64,000 nucleotides of DNA from Bimastos eiseni (GCA_959347315.1 OY365810.1:9581647-9645646); one strand, 5' to 3'. Shown: positions 45,182 through 57,059, counted from the first letter of the stretch. Translations and numbers: made by a program. The notes: generated by a model from the letters alone, not told the origin.

Positions 45182-46385
45182 GGGGCCGTTCACATATTAT
45201 ATAACGCATAAAATCCCAATTTTTGGCCTTACACCGAATAACGTTATATAACACCAGCTGTGACCCACCCACCCCTATATTATGTAACAGATATGCTACC
45301 TACCCACCTACCCCACCCCAGTCTATGAGCACGTTAAAAGACATACAATCGACAAAATTGTATTGCACAATTTTACACTTTTATGGCAATACAATGTCAG
45401 TTAGCACTTTAATAGTAGTGATTCAGCTGCTAATTGCCTTTATCCACTTCAAGAACTGCAGTAAAAAATCATTATATGCCCAATTAGCAATGTAACAAAA
45501 GCTACCTTGAAATTGTTTAATCTCTCGTGCCAATGATGATTAGACCGCATATATGGAGCTCCTCTGCATCTTAATAACTGTACTTTTAATGGAGCTAAAT
45601 TCACTTGTATTAATTACGGTAATTAATTGCGTAGTCGACGATTGTCACCATGTATCTACTTATATAAGCCTACTATGATACAGCATGATAATCCATGGTA
45701 GTGACGTACATCCTAGTTAAAAGCACCATTTTAGTTTCACTCCTGTTTTGCACTAGAAATGAAGATTACAGTATCACACAGAATGGATTTTTTAAATATT
45801 GCACGGTAAGGTATTTATCGATACGTTCGCGGTACAACTCTACCTATTTAATAGCGTATGATGCATACAGGGTGCGTACTGCAACTGCAATTGGGTATTT
45901 AAGAAAACATAAACTATTTACGCATACTATAGAAAATGAATTCAAACATCTTGATAATACCTAGCGAAATAATTATTTCAAGTGAATTAATTTTAATTGA
46001 AACCAGAATCAAAACGAAGCACACAGAGTTCAATTTAAGAGCGTTTAAAGCTATGCACAGGAAATTATTAAAATTGTAAACAGGAAATTGTAAAAAGTGG
46101 ATTTATAAGTAAATAAGTAAAGACGTAAAATCAATTCACCAGGTGACAGCTAATGGTGCTAGTTTTGGTTCACAACGTATTGTGAACTTCGATTAAACAA
46201 TGAAGGTCCGTGGTACATGGAATTTTCAATTGACAGGCAAACAGGCAAAATAGCATAAGCTGAAAAGAAGTTTGTTATATAACAAAACCCTCAACCTACC
46301 CCACCAACCCTACACAATATAACGCTAACAAAACCGGAATCCACCCACCTACCCCTTGAGCGTTATATAATATGTGAATGGCCCC
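45182..46385. mobile_element. 1.2-kb DNA element with 26-bp inverted ends
   Basis: 45182-45207 (ggggccgttcacatattata and six more bases) is repeated in reverse complement at 46360-46385 with one mismatch. Further inside, both ends carry 'cccacccacccc'-like and 'gttatata' words, so the inverted part is longer but imperfect. Short frames in the middle (45695-45964) match no transposase I know, so it is probably non-autonomous. Confidence 0.8.
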
Positions 46386-48139
46386 AAAGACGATTGCTTG
46401 CGATTGTTAGCCTTCCAGTTATCTTAGCCCAACCAGGCTACTACAAAATGGCTGAGCCAGATGCGTTTGATGAACGTGTTTAATCACGTTCATGCACGAT
46501 TATATGTATGACGACTATAATTGCTAATACACAGTCGAGGAATCTATGTCGATGTTCGTTAAACTAAAACTGATCTGGTGTCAACAAAGAGCACCCGAGG
46601 AATGACGTTCGCATCGTCTTTAAGGTATTGTTTTTACCAAAGATTGCCTCTCACTAGTGGCATAGCTGTTTTAAATGAAAATGTGCCACTCTCAACTGTA
46701 AAAGAATACAGCGAAACAGAACTACGATATTATCCTATTCAATTAGCCTAGGGCAAGGTGCAGGATATGTTGGTTAGTAACCGCGCATGATCAGGCTTGC
46801 ATTATTGATCTCAAACTATGAGCCTTGGATGCGTACATTAATATTTAGTTATCGAAAGCGTAAACCCACCTGTGCGTGCTTCACATCACGCTCATACACG
46901 TTGGGCTACGGCGCTGTACACTTTTGGAAATTGTTTGATTCTTGTTTCACAATTTATCTACGCCAGAATTTGAGGTAAATACAGGAGCAATATATGCGTG
47001 ATAAAAAATTTCAAGAGATTGTAGCATTAAATTCGCTGTATAATAATTATTCCAGATTGTCATCTTAATCGTCTGCTTTCGTTTCCCACTAATCGAAGAC
47101 GAATCTACAATCGCAGCAATAAGCTCTTGTACTACACATTTTTACGTCCAAACATGAAGATTACAATAAAATCTGTTTATTTGCACAATAAGCCGACAGA
47201 TTCTTTCAAATTATCACAGCCAAGATTACGTCTATATCATTCGATCCCATGCAAGTTGCTCACCCAAAATTATGTTTGTGCAACTTGTCCAAGGTTGCAA
47301 TACGCATTGGATTGAGGCAGATTCGGATCTGCAAACCATCGGTTACAAGACACAAAATATACCACTACACCGCAACGAATGGTTTATGATACTTTGACAA
47401 AATGATCAGCTTTGTTCCCTTTACACGGATGAGTTTAGTTGTTTCAATGTGCGTGTATATATGTATATTGTTAGATAATTGTCCTCTACCGTAGTTAGTT
47501 CATGATGTCAATATATCTAACATGGTATACGCTCTATGTATTCTCTTGGGTATTAATAAGTGGGTAGAATTGGGTAGAATAAGTGACTACCTTCTACTGT
47601 TATATTTGCATTTAAATATCCTTTTACTGATAAATGGTAAATAGGAGTGGTTCTCTTTAAGGAGTGGCCGTACCTTTATAAAGCTGATGCTAAATAAAAA
47701 GGAGCAGAGTGTGTTTGGCTGAGAGTTAAGTGTGACCTATGTTTTCGGAGACTGTGATCTCATTTGGGGTATTTTGAAGCCACGCCTCTCTGGGGGTAGT
47801 TAAGTTAGTTAAGAAGACGTTCTTGCTGCTTCTCCCTGTGTCGTTCGACCTTCACTGAGGGTCGTTCTGCTGTTGTTCTGATGTTCGTTGTACGTCCCGT
47901 TGACGAATTCTGGATGTGAAGTTAAGTGTTCATACTATTTCTGTTAACCTGGACCTTCTTTTGTTAATAACACTTTTGAAATCATACCTAGACAACTTGT
48001 ACCATTTATAGTTGTATGCAACAATATATATATATATATATACAAAATTTCTTCATAGTTTGTCTTATTTAACCTCATTTCGGATGTTTAGATAGGATGA
48101 AAAAAATCATTTTCCCCAACAATCGTCTTTTGTGACATC
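46386..48139. other. Unassigned stretch 3' of the minus-strand Ig gene
   Basis: A (TA)n tract lies at about 48025-48041. No exon recognised. Any 3' untranslated region of the Ig gene would lie just below 48140. Confidence 0.45.
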
Positions 48140-48681
48140 TTATCCTATTTTTAGGTATGAGGAAGGAATTTCTTCCAGATCGAAACCGTCTTCTGTGGCA
48201 TCTTCATTGATTTTTAGGTAAGACGATGGAATTTCGTTAATTGAATCGCTTGACGTTATGCTCGACCGATTGATTTCCTTCCTTGCAATAAAGTAAGTAG
48301 AAGATTGTTGAGGGGAAAGTTCTTCTGTTTCACTGATTAGCTGAATATACGCTGGAGGTTTCACATTGACTTTGACGCAAAGGTCATGAGACTCGGACAC
48401 ATGACCTGAGTTTATCTCGCTGTCTTCTCTGTCCATTGGATGTTCATAGTTGTCAATAGGGCTATAGACGGTGGGTATACTTGGTTGTGCCAAGAGATGG
48501 TCATAGCCAGGTACTGGAAGAGGGCCTTCTCGCCTTGAAAAAGTGACATCAAAATCAGTTACATTGTCGTCGTCTATCTTGTCGTAGCCATCAGTATATG
48601 CATATGGCATTATCTCGTATTCCTCTGACATCGGATGATCCAACGAAGCAACACTCCGAGCATGAACAGGATCTTCTCTAC
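48140..48681 (-). CDS. Cytoplasmic-tail exon of minus-strand Ig receptor
   Basis: On the minus strand an acceptor cttttaacag precedes 48681, and the exon runs 180 codons to TAA at 48142-48140. It enters in phase 1, matching the end of the TM exon at 50835. The sequence is acidic, Ser- and Tyr-rich, and hydrophilic throughout. Tyrosine motifs include EEYEIMPY, PGYDHLL, TVYSPI, PAYIQLI and two copies of IPSSYLKI, the second at the very C-terminus. SSYLKI fits the ITIM consensus (S/I/V/L-x-Y-x-x-I/V/L), which recruits SH2-domain phosphatases when phosphorylated. The exon therefore looks like the signalling tail of an inhibitory or dual-function receptor. Assignment to the upstream Ig exons is inferred from strand and phase. 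Confidence 0.65.
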
Positions 48682-48949
48682 CTGTTAAAAGCAGTCGCCA
48701 AAACTAATCGCTAGAACAGATATTATGATGACGTTCAAGGGTTCGACTTGTTCTTAATCCTACATTAAAAGTAACATCTATCGAGGTAGGTCGTGACTTG
48801 ATTTTCTAAGGGGAAAACAGAAAGTGGAACCAAACTAGTTTGCCTAAAAATATGTTCATACAAAGGTAATGTCAATAATTGGGTACTATATATGTACATA
48901 TGTATATATGTGTATATGAATATATGTATATATACACGGACTCCCTGCA

Positions 48950-49435
48950 TGCCGGATCGGGTGCTTGGATCGGTTTTGCGCTCGGCGGCACGCCTGGATT
49001 GGCCCTATTCTAAGGTTTGGCCATGTGACAGAATATTTGCGGGATGTCCTTCATTGGCTCCCTTTCTCTTAGCGAATCTCATACCGGGTCTCATCATTGG
49101 TTTGGCGCTGTATCGAAGGATCAGCTCCCAGATACCTGCGGGAACTATGCTGTTCCACACTGAGTGTCCAACGCCGAGGTTCCCTACGTTCATCCCTACA
49201 GGTCGAGCTTCTTGTCCCTCGCTCTCGGACTTCCACGAGGCAGCGCCGAGCCTTTTCGGTTGCTGGCTCTGCCACCTGGAATGGGCTCCCTGTCACACTC
49301 CGCCTTGTGCCCAAGGGACACTCAACCATTTTCTATACAAATCTTAAGTCTGTCCTATTTAGCCGGGGTTGGGTCGGGAGCGCTTCTTAGTAGATGTCTT
49401 GAAGGAGCGCTATATAAATCCTCCAAATAAATAAA
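48950..49435 (+). pseudogene. CR1-like LINE 3' end
   Basis: Pieces in two or three frames give 'RSAARL', then LVWRCIEGSAPRYLRELCCS, then RQRRAFSVAGSATWNGLPV and LKSVLFSRGWVG: the conserved C-terminal block of CR1-type reverse transcriptases. This is followed by a 3' end 'gggagcgcttcttagtagat', 'gctatataaatcc' and an AATAAATAAATA tail. It is 5'-truncated and frameshifted. Similar 3' ends are at 3750-3855 and 54133-54195. Confidence 0.85.
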
Positions 49436-50834
49436 TATATTTATACTTACAAGTTACAATGCTCAATACAGCTTGTCTTTAATTAAAATATACGAAGTGT
49501 TTTTGAAAATCTATAGTTTACGTAATTTTGAGTTTGTTTGTATATATTGTAAGTTTGCCTGAAGTTAATAATATTCTGGGAAATGGGTTAATTGCAAGGA
49601 CGATACTAAAAGAGGACATAAATTTTGTAATGGACATTGAAATAAAGCCTGGCAAAATTCTGACGGCCAATAGTAAAACTGATCAACTGATGAAAAAATC
49701 GGCTGCACAAAAGAGTCACCAAGGGACTTGAATATAAAAATTTCATCCGTATTTGCAATAGCTCTAAATATTTTTCTCCTTCATTTTCTTGCTCGTCTGT
49801 GTAAAATTTTATCTGTTTGCACTGCAATTAAATCCAACTGATTAGACATGTCTTACAAGTTACAATGCTCAATATCTGGTCTTTGCTAGGTTTTATGATG
49901 TCACGTAGGTCTAAGTTTCAATATCCAATCCTTGTAATTGAATTCGTTGGATCTATGATCCAATATACCATAGAAACTGGCAAGCGAAATTTGAAATTTA
50001 ACCCTAACGCTACGACCAATATTTATGTTACGATAAAATCAACTAGGGGTCTACTGCCTATGGTTTGCATTTTGTTTTACTTTCTGTATCGCCGACTATT
50101 TTACTTTCACAAATATACCTGCTGTGCTGCAAACCGATTGGCCTTAATCTGGTAGTTTTATATAAACGCCTGACGAAATCAATAATTATTTTACGAAAGC
50201 ATGAGGCAGGTCAGCGCTTTACCTGATGCTAGTCTTTCATAATCGTTGCCAATCACAGATCTTGCGTGTCATAGCTTTTGAGCATGGTAGTCTACTCTTA
50301 CATAGTCCTTTCCGATCACATCCTCCCTTGCTGATCATAGCTCTTGAATATCATAAACCTGAGCACTAAATTCACATAACATATTCTACCGTCCATATTC
50401 CTTGCCTTTCACAATCATTGCTTATCAGGTGTATAATGCCTCGAAAACCCAGATGCAGGGGGAGAAACAAGCCTCCCCACTCTCGCCAACTTGTTGACCC
50501 TATCTAAGCGACTCAGAAATCGTTCAAAACTGTATTATAAGCCATTATCATAAAACAACTCCCCAATCTATGCCCAAAACGTACGTTAAACAACCACGTA
50601 TTGCAACCATGGCAGATAGTCCTCCCTATGTTACATTATTCAAGATCATCAAAATCCTTGTCTAGGCCCATAGATGAAAGTGTTGACGGAGATATGCAAC
50701 ATAGGGCCTATATGTATTCTTTGTCGCTTCGTGGTGCGTCAACGTGTTTTAGTTCTTCTGTTTGATGAACATAAAGTTTTCGATAAATGGAATACTGTTC
50801 ATTCTAAACTGCTTTAAATATCATACTACCAAAC
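49436..50834. other. Unassigned intron stretch of the minus-strand Ig gene
   Basis: Short frames at 49528-49731 (+) and 49865-50155 (+) have no recognisable family or splice support. Confidence 0.4.
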
Positions 50835-50936
50835 CTTTAGTAATTCTTTTTCGACAAATGTAGAAGTTGAGAGCCATAATTGCCATCAGAACGAAAAAAA
50901 TCGATACAACAACCACCAGCGATAATGACACAAAAA
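50835..50936 (-). CDS. Transmembrane exon of minus-strand Ig receptor
   Basis: On the minus strand an acceptor catgacttttag precedes 50936. In phase 1 the exon reads FVSLSLVVVVSIFFVLMAIM, then ALNFYICRKRITK: about 23 hydrophobic residues followed by a basic stop-transfer patch (CRKR). That is a type I single-pass membrane segment. It ends with AAAG before gtttgg, a weak donor, in phase 1, and joins in frame to 48681. An extracellular exon between this and 51679 may be missing, because direct joining would remove the expected Ig cysteine. Confidence 0.6.
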
Positions 50937-51678
50937 CTAAAAGTCATGGACATTGATATAATTACAAAAGTGTTTCTTAGCACATAAAAATTATCTAGTA
51001 AATCGCACCCAGTGGCGCCTAATCCCAACCTAGTGTTGGAAAACAAAGCCCCTCCCATGGCCGACTAACATAACATAAGAGACTCGGATGTCACTCAGCG
51101 TACTTACATCAAAGGAAACCATCAGACCCTCAGTTACGTCCAAAACGTTAAAACATTTGTGGCAACCGTGGGAGGTCGTTTCCCATCACAACCCATTGGT
51201 GGACCACTTAGCGCACCTAGACCTGTCTAGCGTCTACTATTAGAACGTAAGCTTGCTTGTTCTTCCACAGCAACATAATTTATGTCACTAAGCTAATTTA
51301 GTGCAATCGTTGAAGAATGTCGGCAGCACAAGAAGGTTTCTGTAATAGCCACTTGTATGTACATGTAATTCACTTGTTCCTGAAAGATTGACAGAGGTCG
51401 GCAAAGTTGCTTAAAACCGTCTGAGGCTGCCTTTGATTCAGATATTGATTCCTGGCAGGCTGGCACCCAAATGTCCTATTATTCAAATACACTCGCTCGA
51501 GTGTTCAATATTACTTGCAGTTTGAATGATTCTGTAGAGTTTAACAAAGATATTTATAAACTTTTTAAAGTGATGATAAGAGCATGCATTTCCTTTAATA
51601 TAAACTAAATCTCCTAAAATAAATCTCCCCGATGTCAATTTCCCTGAAGATTGTTTCTACTTTGGAAATTATACTCAC

Positions 51679-52167
51679 ACCAGTAGTTACCAGAAGAATC
51701 TGTTCCAATTCCATCAACCAATGCGGTTGTGACGCTATTACCCATTTTACTATCTGATGACATAAAGGTATCTTTCACATGAAGATTATTGTCTGTGGAA
51801 ACAGCGTTTTCCTGAAAAACAAGTTTCGTTGAATTCCAAATAAACCTGAAGTCTGGAGTATTAGAAGCGATCGTTTTTACGGAACCGTTGTATGGTCTGA
51901 AGAATGTTAAGCAAGAAAAGTAACTTCCATTTTCTATTGAACTGATGGAAACATGCAAAACAGAAGTTACGGTGGTGTTCGTAGTCATCGTAACACCATC
52001 ATTTCTTATCAATTGTGCGTCTTCGTTGTGCTGTATCCACTCCATACTCGGATAAAAATCGACTGTCGAAAAATTCACACTGCACTTCAACGAGATAATT
52101 ATATCAGCAGACATTGAGAAGTCGTTCTTGCCAGCAGAGATGTTACTCTCACAGACAGGATTCGATT
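51679..52167 (-). CDS. Second Ig-domain exon of minus-strand receptor
   Basis: The acceptor gttttacatag precedes 52167; a donor gtgagt follows 51679. The exon is 163 codons, phase 1 at both ends. It shows an Ig pattern: SLKCSVNF, then PSMEWIQ, then VLHVSISSIENGSYFSCLTF (Cys, Trp and final Cys). A further ~55 residues end with DSSGNYW, where reading past the donor would give another Tyr-x-Cys. There are several N-glycosylation sites (NIS, NFS, NTT, NGS, NST). The tail of the exon resembles the end of another Ig fold, so it could encode one and a half domains. Extracellular ligand unknown. Confidence 0.7.
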
Positions 52168-52600
52168 CTATGTAAAACAAACCATAAGTCTTATCACGAA
52201 ACACAAACAACGACACTACTAGCTACATGTAGCATCACTGCGACTACTGGATGGGACCCATTCTCATAAGGTGATGGGATCGAGGTAGGGACACTGAAGT
52301 TAATATTCCTTCCCTCTGCCATAATCTTTTTAGAACAGGAGCTTAATTCGTCTCCTACAGTCCTCGGAGATTATTCCTCTATTCTGCACTATTTACATCT
52401 TCAGTTCTCTTTAAGCATCTCTTGTGCAGGCCTATTTGTATGCAGACGATAACCTGATCCGTGTATGATTTTAATTGCACCGTCATATCTCGATCTTTTA
52501 TTATAATTGAATAAATTGAGACACACTATTCTAACATAGATGTCTAATAAATGAATTTATAGACATAAATCTGTTTTTTTAAAGTTTAAGCAATTCTCAC

Positions 52601-52945
52601 CTAAGACTGTAAGTTGTGCGCTACTTTTAATTGCGTCTTGATTTTTGAAGCAGGTATAGACTCCAGCGTCCTTTAGTTCGGTTATATTCGAATAAAGAAT
52701 AAAGTCGTCAATTTGACGAAGCTGAACACCAAAATACGGGAATTTCCAATTGAGTGGGCTGTCCAATTGTTTTTTGGGGTTGCTTGTCTGTTGTTTTGCT
52801 CGAAAAATCACTTCCACAGCTTGTCCTACTCGAGTTGCAGTCCACCGATTAACAATTTCATTGCCATTAGTTTTACACGTCATTTCCATTCTCTGTCCAG
52901 CAAGAACAGCCTTGTTACGTGGATAAACATCAAGGACGGACATAA
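52601..52945 (-). CDS. V-like Ig-domain exon of minus-strand receptor
   Basis: The acceptor ttctttccag precedes 52945; donor gtgaga follows 52601. The exon is 115 codons, phase 1 at both ends. It reads VYPRNKAVLAGQRMEMTCKT, NGNEIVNRWTATRVGQ..., ELKDAGVYTCFKNQ..., SAQLTVLG. The Cys (MTCK), Trp (RWTA), D-A-G-V-Y-T-C motif and terminal TVLG strand are diagnostic of an Ig domain of V/I type. It is the first domain after the signal exon at 53454-53499 and is intact. Confidence 0.85.
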
Positions 52946-53453
52946 CTGGAAAGAATAATTCACTGTAACAGAATTTTCAATAGGAAGGGTTGACCTATTC
53001 CAATGCCGATAATCGAATCAATGAATCAATGAATCCTTGTCGACGAGAAGAGTTATTCTATGTAGATCGTAAATGAAACCCGGAATTCGTATTCATCTTA
53101 ATTGGTTCAGTGTCAAATAATTATTTAGAAATTAAACTAAATAATATTCCTAGCTACATTCGTCAGAAAAACTTTTCTAGGTTTACCTCGCTCTTTGGCT
53201 ACAAGGAGAGTCATTCATTCATAACGAAATTTTGTATAGCACCTATGATCTATCAGATATCTACTTCTTGGCGTCCCCAACGGAACTCTCGGTAAAGAGA
53301 ATGGGCCTTAGTCGTAAGATTGCAGTAGAACGCATCCAAGAAAAACCCAGGTAGCATGAGCTGGATCAGAGGCATCATATTCCAAGTCGTCAGACCAACA
53401 ACATATGCTCGAGTATATGCTCAAGTATGCTCGATAAGTCATGTTTTACTTAC

Positions 53454-53499
53454 CGCGTCCAACTTTCATGATGAGTAGGACTGCCGACATGAGCAACAT
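53454..53499 (-). CDS. Signal-peptide exon (start) of minus-strand Ig receptor
   Basis: ATG at 53499-53497, reading MLLMSAVLLIMKVGR, then a donor gtaagt, phase 1. The short hydrophobic run right after the Met fits a signal peptide, and the phase joins the V-like exon at 52945 without a stop. A second ATG is three codons on. The hydrophobic core is short, so an upstream coding exon cannot be excluded. Confidence 0.6.
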
Positions 53500-54333
53500 G
53501 ATGTAACTTCAATATTCAAATACATGAAGCTGTGGCATTTAGTCAAACGTTTTAAAAGAAGAAACAGAACCGGCTGAAGTCACATTGGCAAAATCTCTAA
53601 CGCTCATCTACAGCGCATACCTGCTCCTGTTGGTTTCTACTAAGCACAATATTCATAGTCATTCATATGCTTGTTGCAAAAGTTGCGACGGTGTACATAA
53701 ATATATGTAGGCTATGTCTAGTAGTTAGAGCTGATAGGGTTAGCTATTTGCTTTCATAGATCCGCTTTGTTATAGACCACGCTTTTTGCGCCTTATCTGT
53801 AGCCTATGCTGCACATCGTGCAAATAATATGGTTTCACTTCGTCCTCTCAATGACATCGACAAAGAGATTGAGACTTCACTAGTTTTGACAAGAATAATG
53901 CCTCAAAATAATAATAATGCACAAATGCTATAAGTTCGCTAAACTGTAAGCCCTATATGCAATTCACATGAGATTTTTTTACCAAACTTTTATGAATAAG
54001 AGAGGAAAGTTGTTTCAACAGCCTGTCTAGATTTCACGGAATAAGTTCATTGCTTTTAAAATCAGAGTTGTTTAAGCATCCTTGCCTAGTAACTCTTCTT
54101 TCCATTTCTATTCTACTCTGAAATATATCTTACTTGGCCGAGGTTGAATTCTGTGTACTTCTGAGTAGATTTCTGAAGATACGATATATCAAGCATAGAG
54201 GCTCACGATTTTGAGATTAACAATTTCTATGGTGCATTGTGGTTTCTTCGACATGAGATATATATTGTCTTATATATATATACCTGGTTTTGCATTTGAA
54301 TGTGGCCTCAATGTTTGTTTTAGAAAATCGGAG
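53500..54333. promoter_or_regulatory. Shared upstream region of two divergent Ig genes
   Basis: 834 bases separate the start codons of the divergent genes. AT-rich TATA-like sequence occurs on the minus-gene side ('ctacatatatttatg' read on the minus strand, about 53697-53712) and on the plus-gene side ('atatatattgtcttatatat', about 54259-54280). No experimental start is known. A LINE tail (54133-54195) has landed in the middle. Core promoter positions are guesses. Confidence 0.35.
54133..54195 (+). mobile_element. CR1-like LINE 3' end fragment
   Basis: 'acttggccgaggttgaattc' followed by 'acttctgagtagatttctga' and 'gatatatcaa' parallels the 3' end at 49360-49430 in spacing, with many changes. 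Confidence 0.4.
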
Positions 54334-54400
54334 ATGGATATGAAACCGTTTTTAATAAGCCTAGTTGTTTTGTGTGCAGTAGGCCTATTCTCAGGAACAG
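54334..54400 (+). CDS. Signal-peptide exon (start) of plus-strand Ig gene
   Basis: ATG at 54334; MDMKPFLISLVVLCAVGLFS followed by GT, then donor gtatga at 54401, phase 1. It is a clear signal peptide: basic start, hydrophobic core LISLVVLCAVGLF, small residues at the end. The internal ATG at 54340 would give MKPFLISL and an equally good signal. It faces the minus-strand receptor's signal exon. Confidence 0.7.
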
Positions 54401-54996
54401 GTATGAAATATATATATCACTATCTCACATGTTCAATGTATTGGCATGCAACTGAGTCTTACAATTCAATGGCACCTGAACAGTTTACATTTGACTATGA
54501 GGTTTAATTAAATGTCTTGAAAATCTGACAAGTTTCCCACAATTGCAATTGTTCTATTTTTTAGTGGCATTAGCACATAAATGTGTTAAGGAATTTTACT
54601 TTTTTTACTGAAACTATCATGCATTTTGATTTGCGCCAGAATGTGTCCTCGTTGGGTGGTCAAAAAAGTATGCTTACTTGGCTTACATTTGTTGCTTAAT
54701 GATCATGCTCTTTTTTTCTGACGCTAATATGCAACCCAAGATCAATCGATTATAATTGATCTACTCCCCATTAATGCACACTTCATCATTTACACAAACC
54801 TTCAAACATATCTTTCGCTCTAAGTTTAGAGTGTTGTTCTGCGATCTTACTTATTCAGAGCATACATACATTTCATGGCGAATCGTAACCAAAATTGTGA
54901 AGTACATCTGGGTTACCTGCTGTGCGACGTTTCATAAAATCTCTATTTTATTTTGTAGACTATTACTACGACTTTCATTTCATTTCTGCTTCTCAG

Positions 54997-55193
54997 GTAC
55001 AATAAGTGAACCATCACAGTGTTATCAAATGTAACGGTAGCGTTGATCAACGACTCCACGTTTCTCAATTGCTCCACTACAGCCGATGGAGTGGATTGGA
55101 TTTTCCAGATAGATCAATTTTCACATTTTATTTATTCCTATGGAAATGTCAAAATCACCTTATGAGAATCGGTCCCGAGTAGAGAACTACACC
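54997..55193 (+). pseudogene. Broken V-like Ig exon running into assembly gap
   Basis: A strong acceptor (ttctgcttctcag) ends at 54996, but the phase 1 frame from it stops after 12 codons. From about 55019 a shifted frame reads VLSNVTVALINDSTFLNC, then GVDWIFQIDQF and YSYGNVKIT, with the Ig Cys and Trp in place; TGA at 55163-55165 then interrupts it. A weak acceptor at 55019 would restore the start but not remove the TGA. The exon then disappears in the N run. It is either a decayed domain or an assembly/sequence error next to the gap. Confidence 0.55.
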
Positions 55194-55393
55194 NNNNNNN
55201 NNNNNNNNNNNNNNNNNNNNNNNNNNNNNNNNNNNNNNNNNNNNNNNNNNNNNNNNNNNNNNNNNNNNNNNNNNNNNNNNNNNNNNNNNNNNNNNNNNNN
55301 NNNNNNNNNNNNNNNNNNNNNNNNNNNNNNNNNNNNNNNNNNNNNNNNNNNNNNNNNNNNNNNNNNNNNNNNNNNNNNNNNNNNNNNNNNNNN
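55194..55393. other. Assembly gap (200 N)
   Basis: A run of exactly 200 N, the usual size of an arbitrary scaffold gap, so the true length is unknown. It falls inside the plus-strand Ig gene. Confidence 1.
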
Positions 55394-55755
55394 GACCATG
55401 TATGACCTCTATACTTATATTGTGAGAAGAGCATAATAACCCTACACTTAAGCCGCTGATTGAACTTTCTGTTTGTTTGGGTTTCGTCGTCTAAGAAAAC
55501 TATGTACTCGCCAATCGCATATTTTAAACTCAGTCCTTTTCCAACATGTATGCATGTCTTATGACTATTCAACAAGGTCATCATATCACCTTTCTTTGGT
55601 CAAACCAAAAGCTTGAACTGTGCGGCGCAAACGACCTTCCTGAGTTGCTGAACATCTGGAAATTCTCTAAATACGACTATATTGTCTCGAGCTGCTCAAT
55701 CGCTTAGTTTTCGAATTAAAACATATTTTAAAATTGATTATCCACCACATACAAC

Positions 55756-56845
55756 CAGTGGCGTAGCGAGGGGGCGAACCGCCCCAGGCGGCACTTGTCC
55801 TAGGGGCGGCATTTTCGGGAAAAAATAAATAAAAAATTATTTTTTATAACTTGCACTCTTCAAGATTCTTGCTGCTCTTGTCTAAACCTAGAGCTTTTTT
55901 TGCTATTTCTCGACTTAAAACTAACATTATACGATATACCGAAGGACCATTCTTTCCTAAGTAAAACGTTGGATTTATTAAGGACAATCTCTGCTTAAAT
56001 ATGAATTTGATTTATGAAAAAATTTGCAAAATGCATCATGTATTGATGCAAATAAAGATGAAAAATTAATGCAAAGCTGGATTCACAATCGAAATCTAGC
56101 TTAAATAGAAGTTGGATTTATCCCAAAAAAATTTCTTAATTAGAATCTGGGTTGATGAAATAGTTATTGCTTTAACAGAATTTGAATTTTGAAAACTAAA
56201 ACTAATTAAAATGAACTAATTAGAACCAACTTAAGACCCGCAATTAGAGAATCACTACATTCCAAGTTAGCAATTCTTTCAGTTGAACGCTTTTTGACAA
56301 GCACAATTAACTTTGACAAGGTTATTAGTAATTTTGCTGCAGGGTAAGCAAGAAAAGTAAAATTTTAAATTGTAACGGTTAGCAGGTATAATGAAAGTAT
56401 GAGACCGTACCGTACCCGTAATCCGTATGATAAGTTCATTCATTCATTACGAAAATTTATATAGGTTCCGTTCAAGGTTATTACTCATAAGCGCTCAAAT
56501 TACTCAAATTTATCAGTTACTAATCTATTCTGAGTACCATACTTACCATGGTCTCACAATAATTAAATTATTGTTTGCGCCTAGGACTTTCTTTTCAATA
56601 CGTATAGAGAAAGAATAGCCCTATGATTTGTATTGTTTTATTTTAATTTTACGGAGACTTTTTATAATTTTCGATCTAGCCTGCAAGACGTTTAGTAACT
56701 TTATTGTGAGGCTTGCTTTATTTGTTTGCTTTATAACTGGTTAATTTCTTAAATAATATAATCTTATTCTATTTTCATATCTTTATATCTGAGGCGGCAT
56801 TTCATACCTTCGCCCCAGACGGCGCTTTGCCTCGCTAGGCCACTG
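55756..56845 (+). mobile_element. Non-autonomous hAT element with perfect target duplication
   Basis: CAGTGGCGTAGCGAGG at the left and CCTCGCTAGGCCACTG at the right are inverted ends. A perfect 8-base duplication CATACAAC flanks the element (55748-55755 and 56846-56853), the hAT signature. 'aggcggcatttc'-type words recur just inside. The 1090-base interior is AT-rich without a transposase. Confidence 0.95.
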
Positions 56846-57059
56846 CATACAACCTGACTTCAAGTGACCGCTGAATGACCAATTGAATGTTGAACATAAT
56901 ACGGCTTGGGTTTGATGCGCAATCGATTGATGACTTGTACACTAATCACCGACACTGTATATTTAGCAGTAAGAACATAGTTTTTATGCACGTATCGACT
57001 ATTAAAAGGTGTTTGCATAGGCACGCGATGTAGGCATTCAAGGCTTCATGATCGAAGTA

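Noticed and set aside
45223..45964. Transposase in the 1.2-kb inverted-repeat element
   Set aside because: Short frames only, no catalytic motifs seen. Treated as non-autonomous.
55138..55584. Minus-strand protein through the N gap
   Set aside because: Most of its residues are unknown (X). The readable part after the gap has no recognisable motif.
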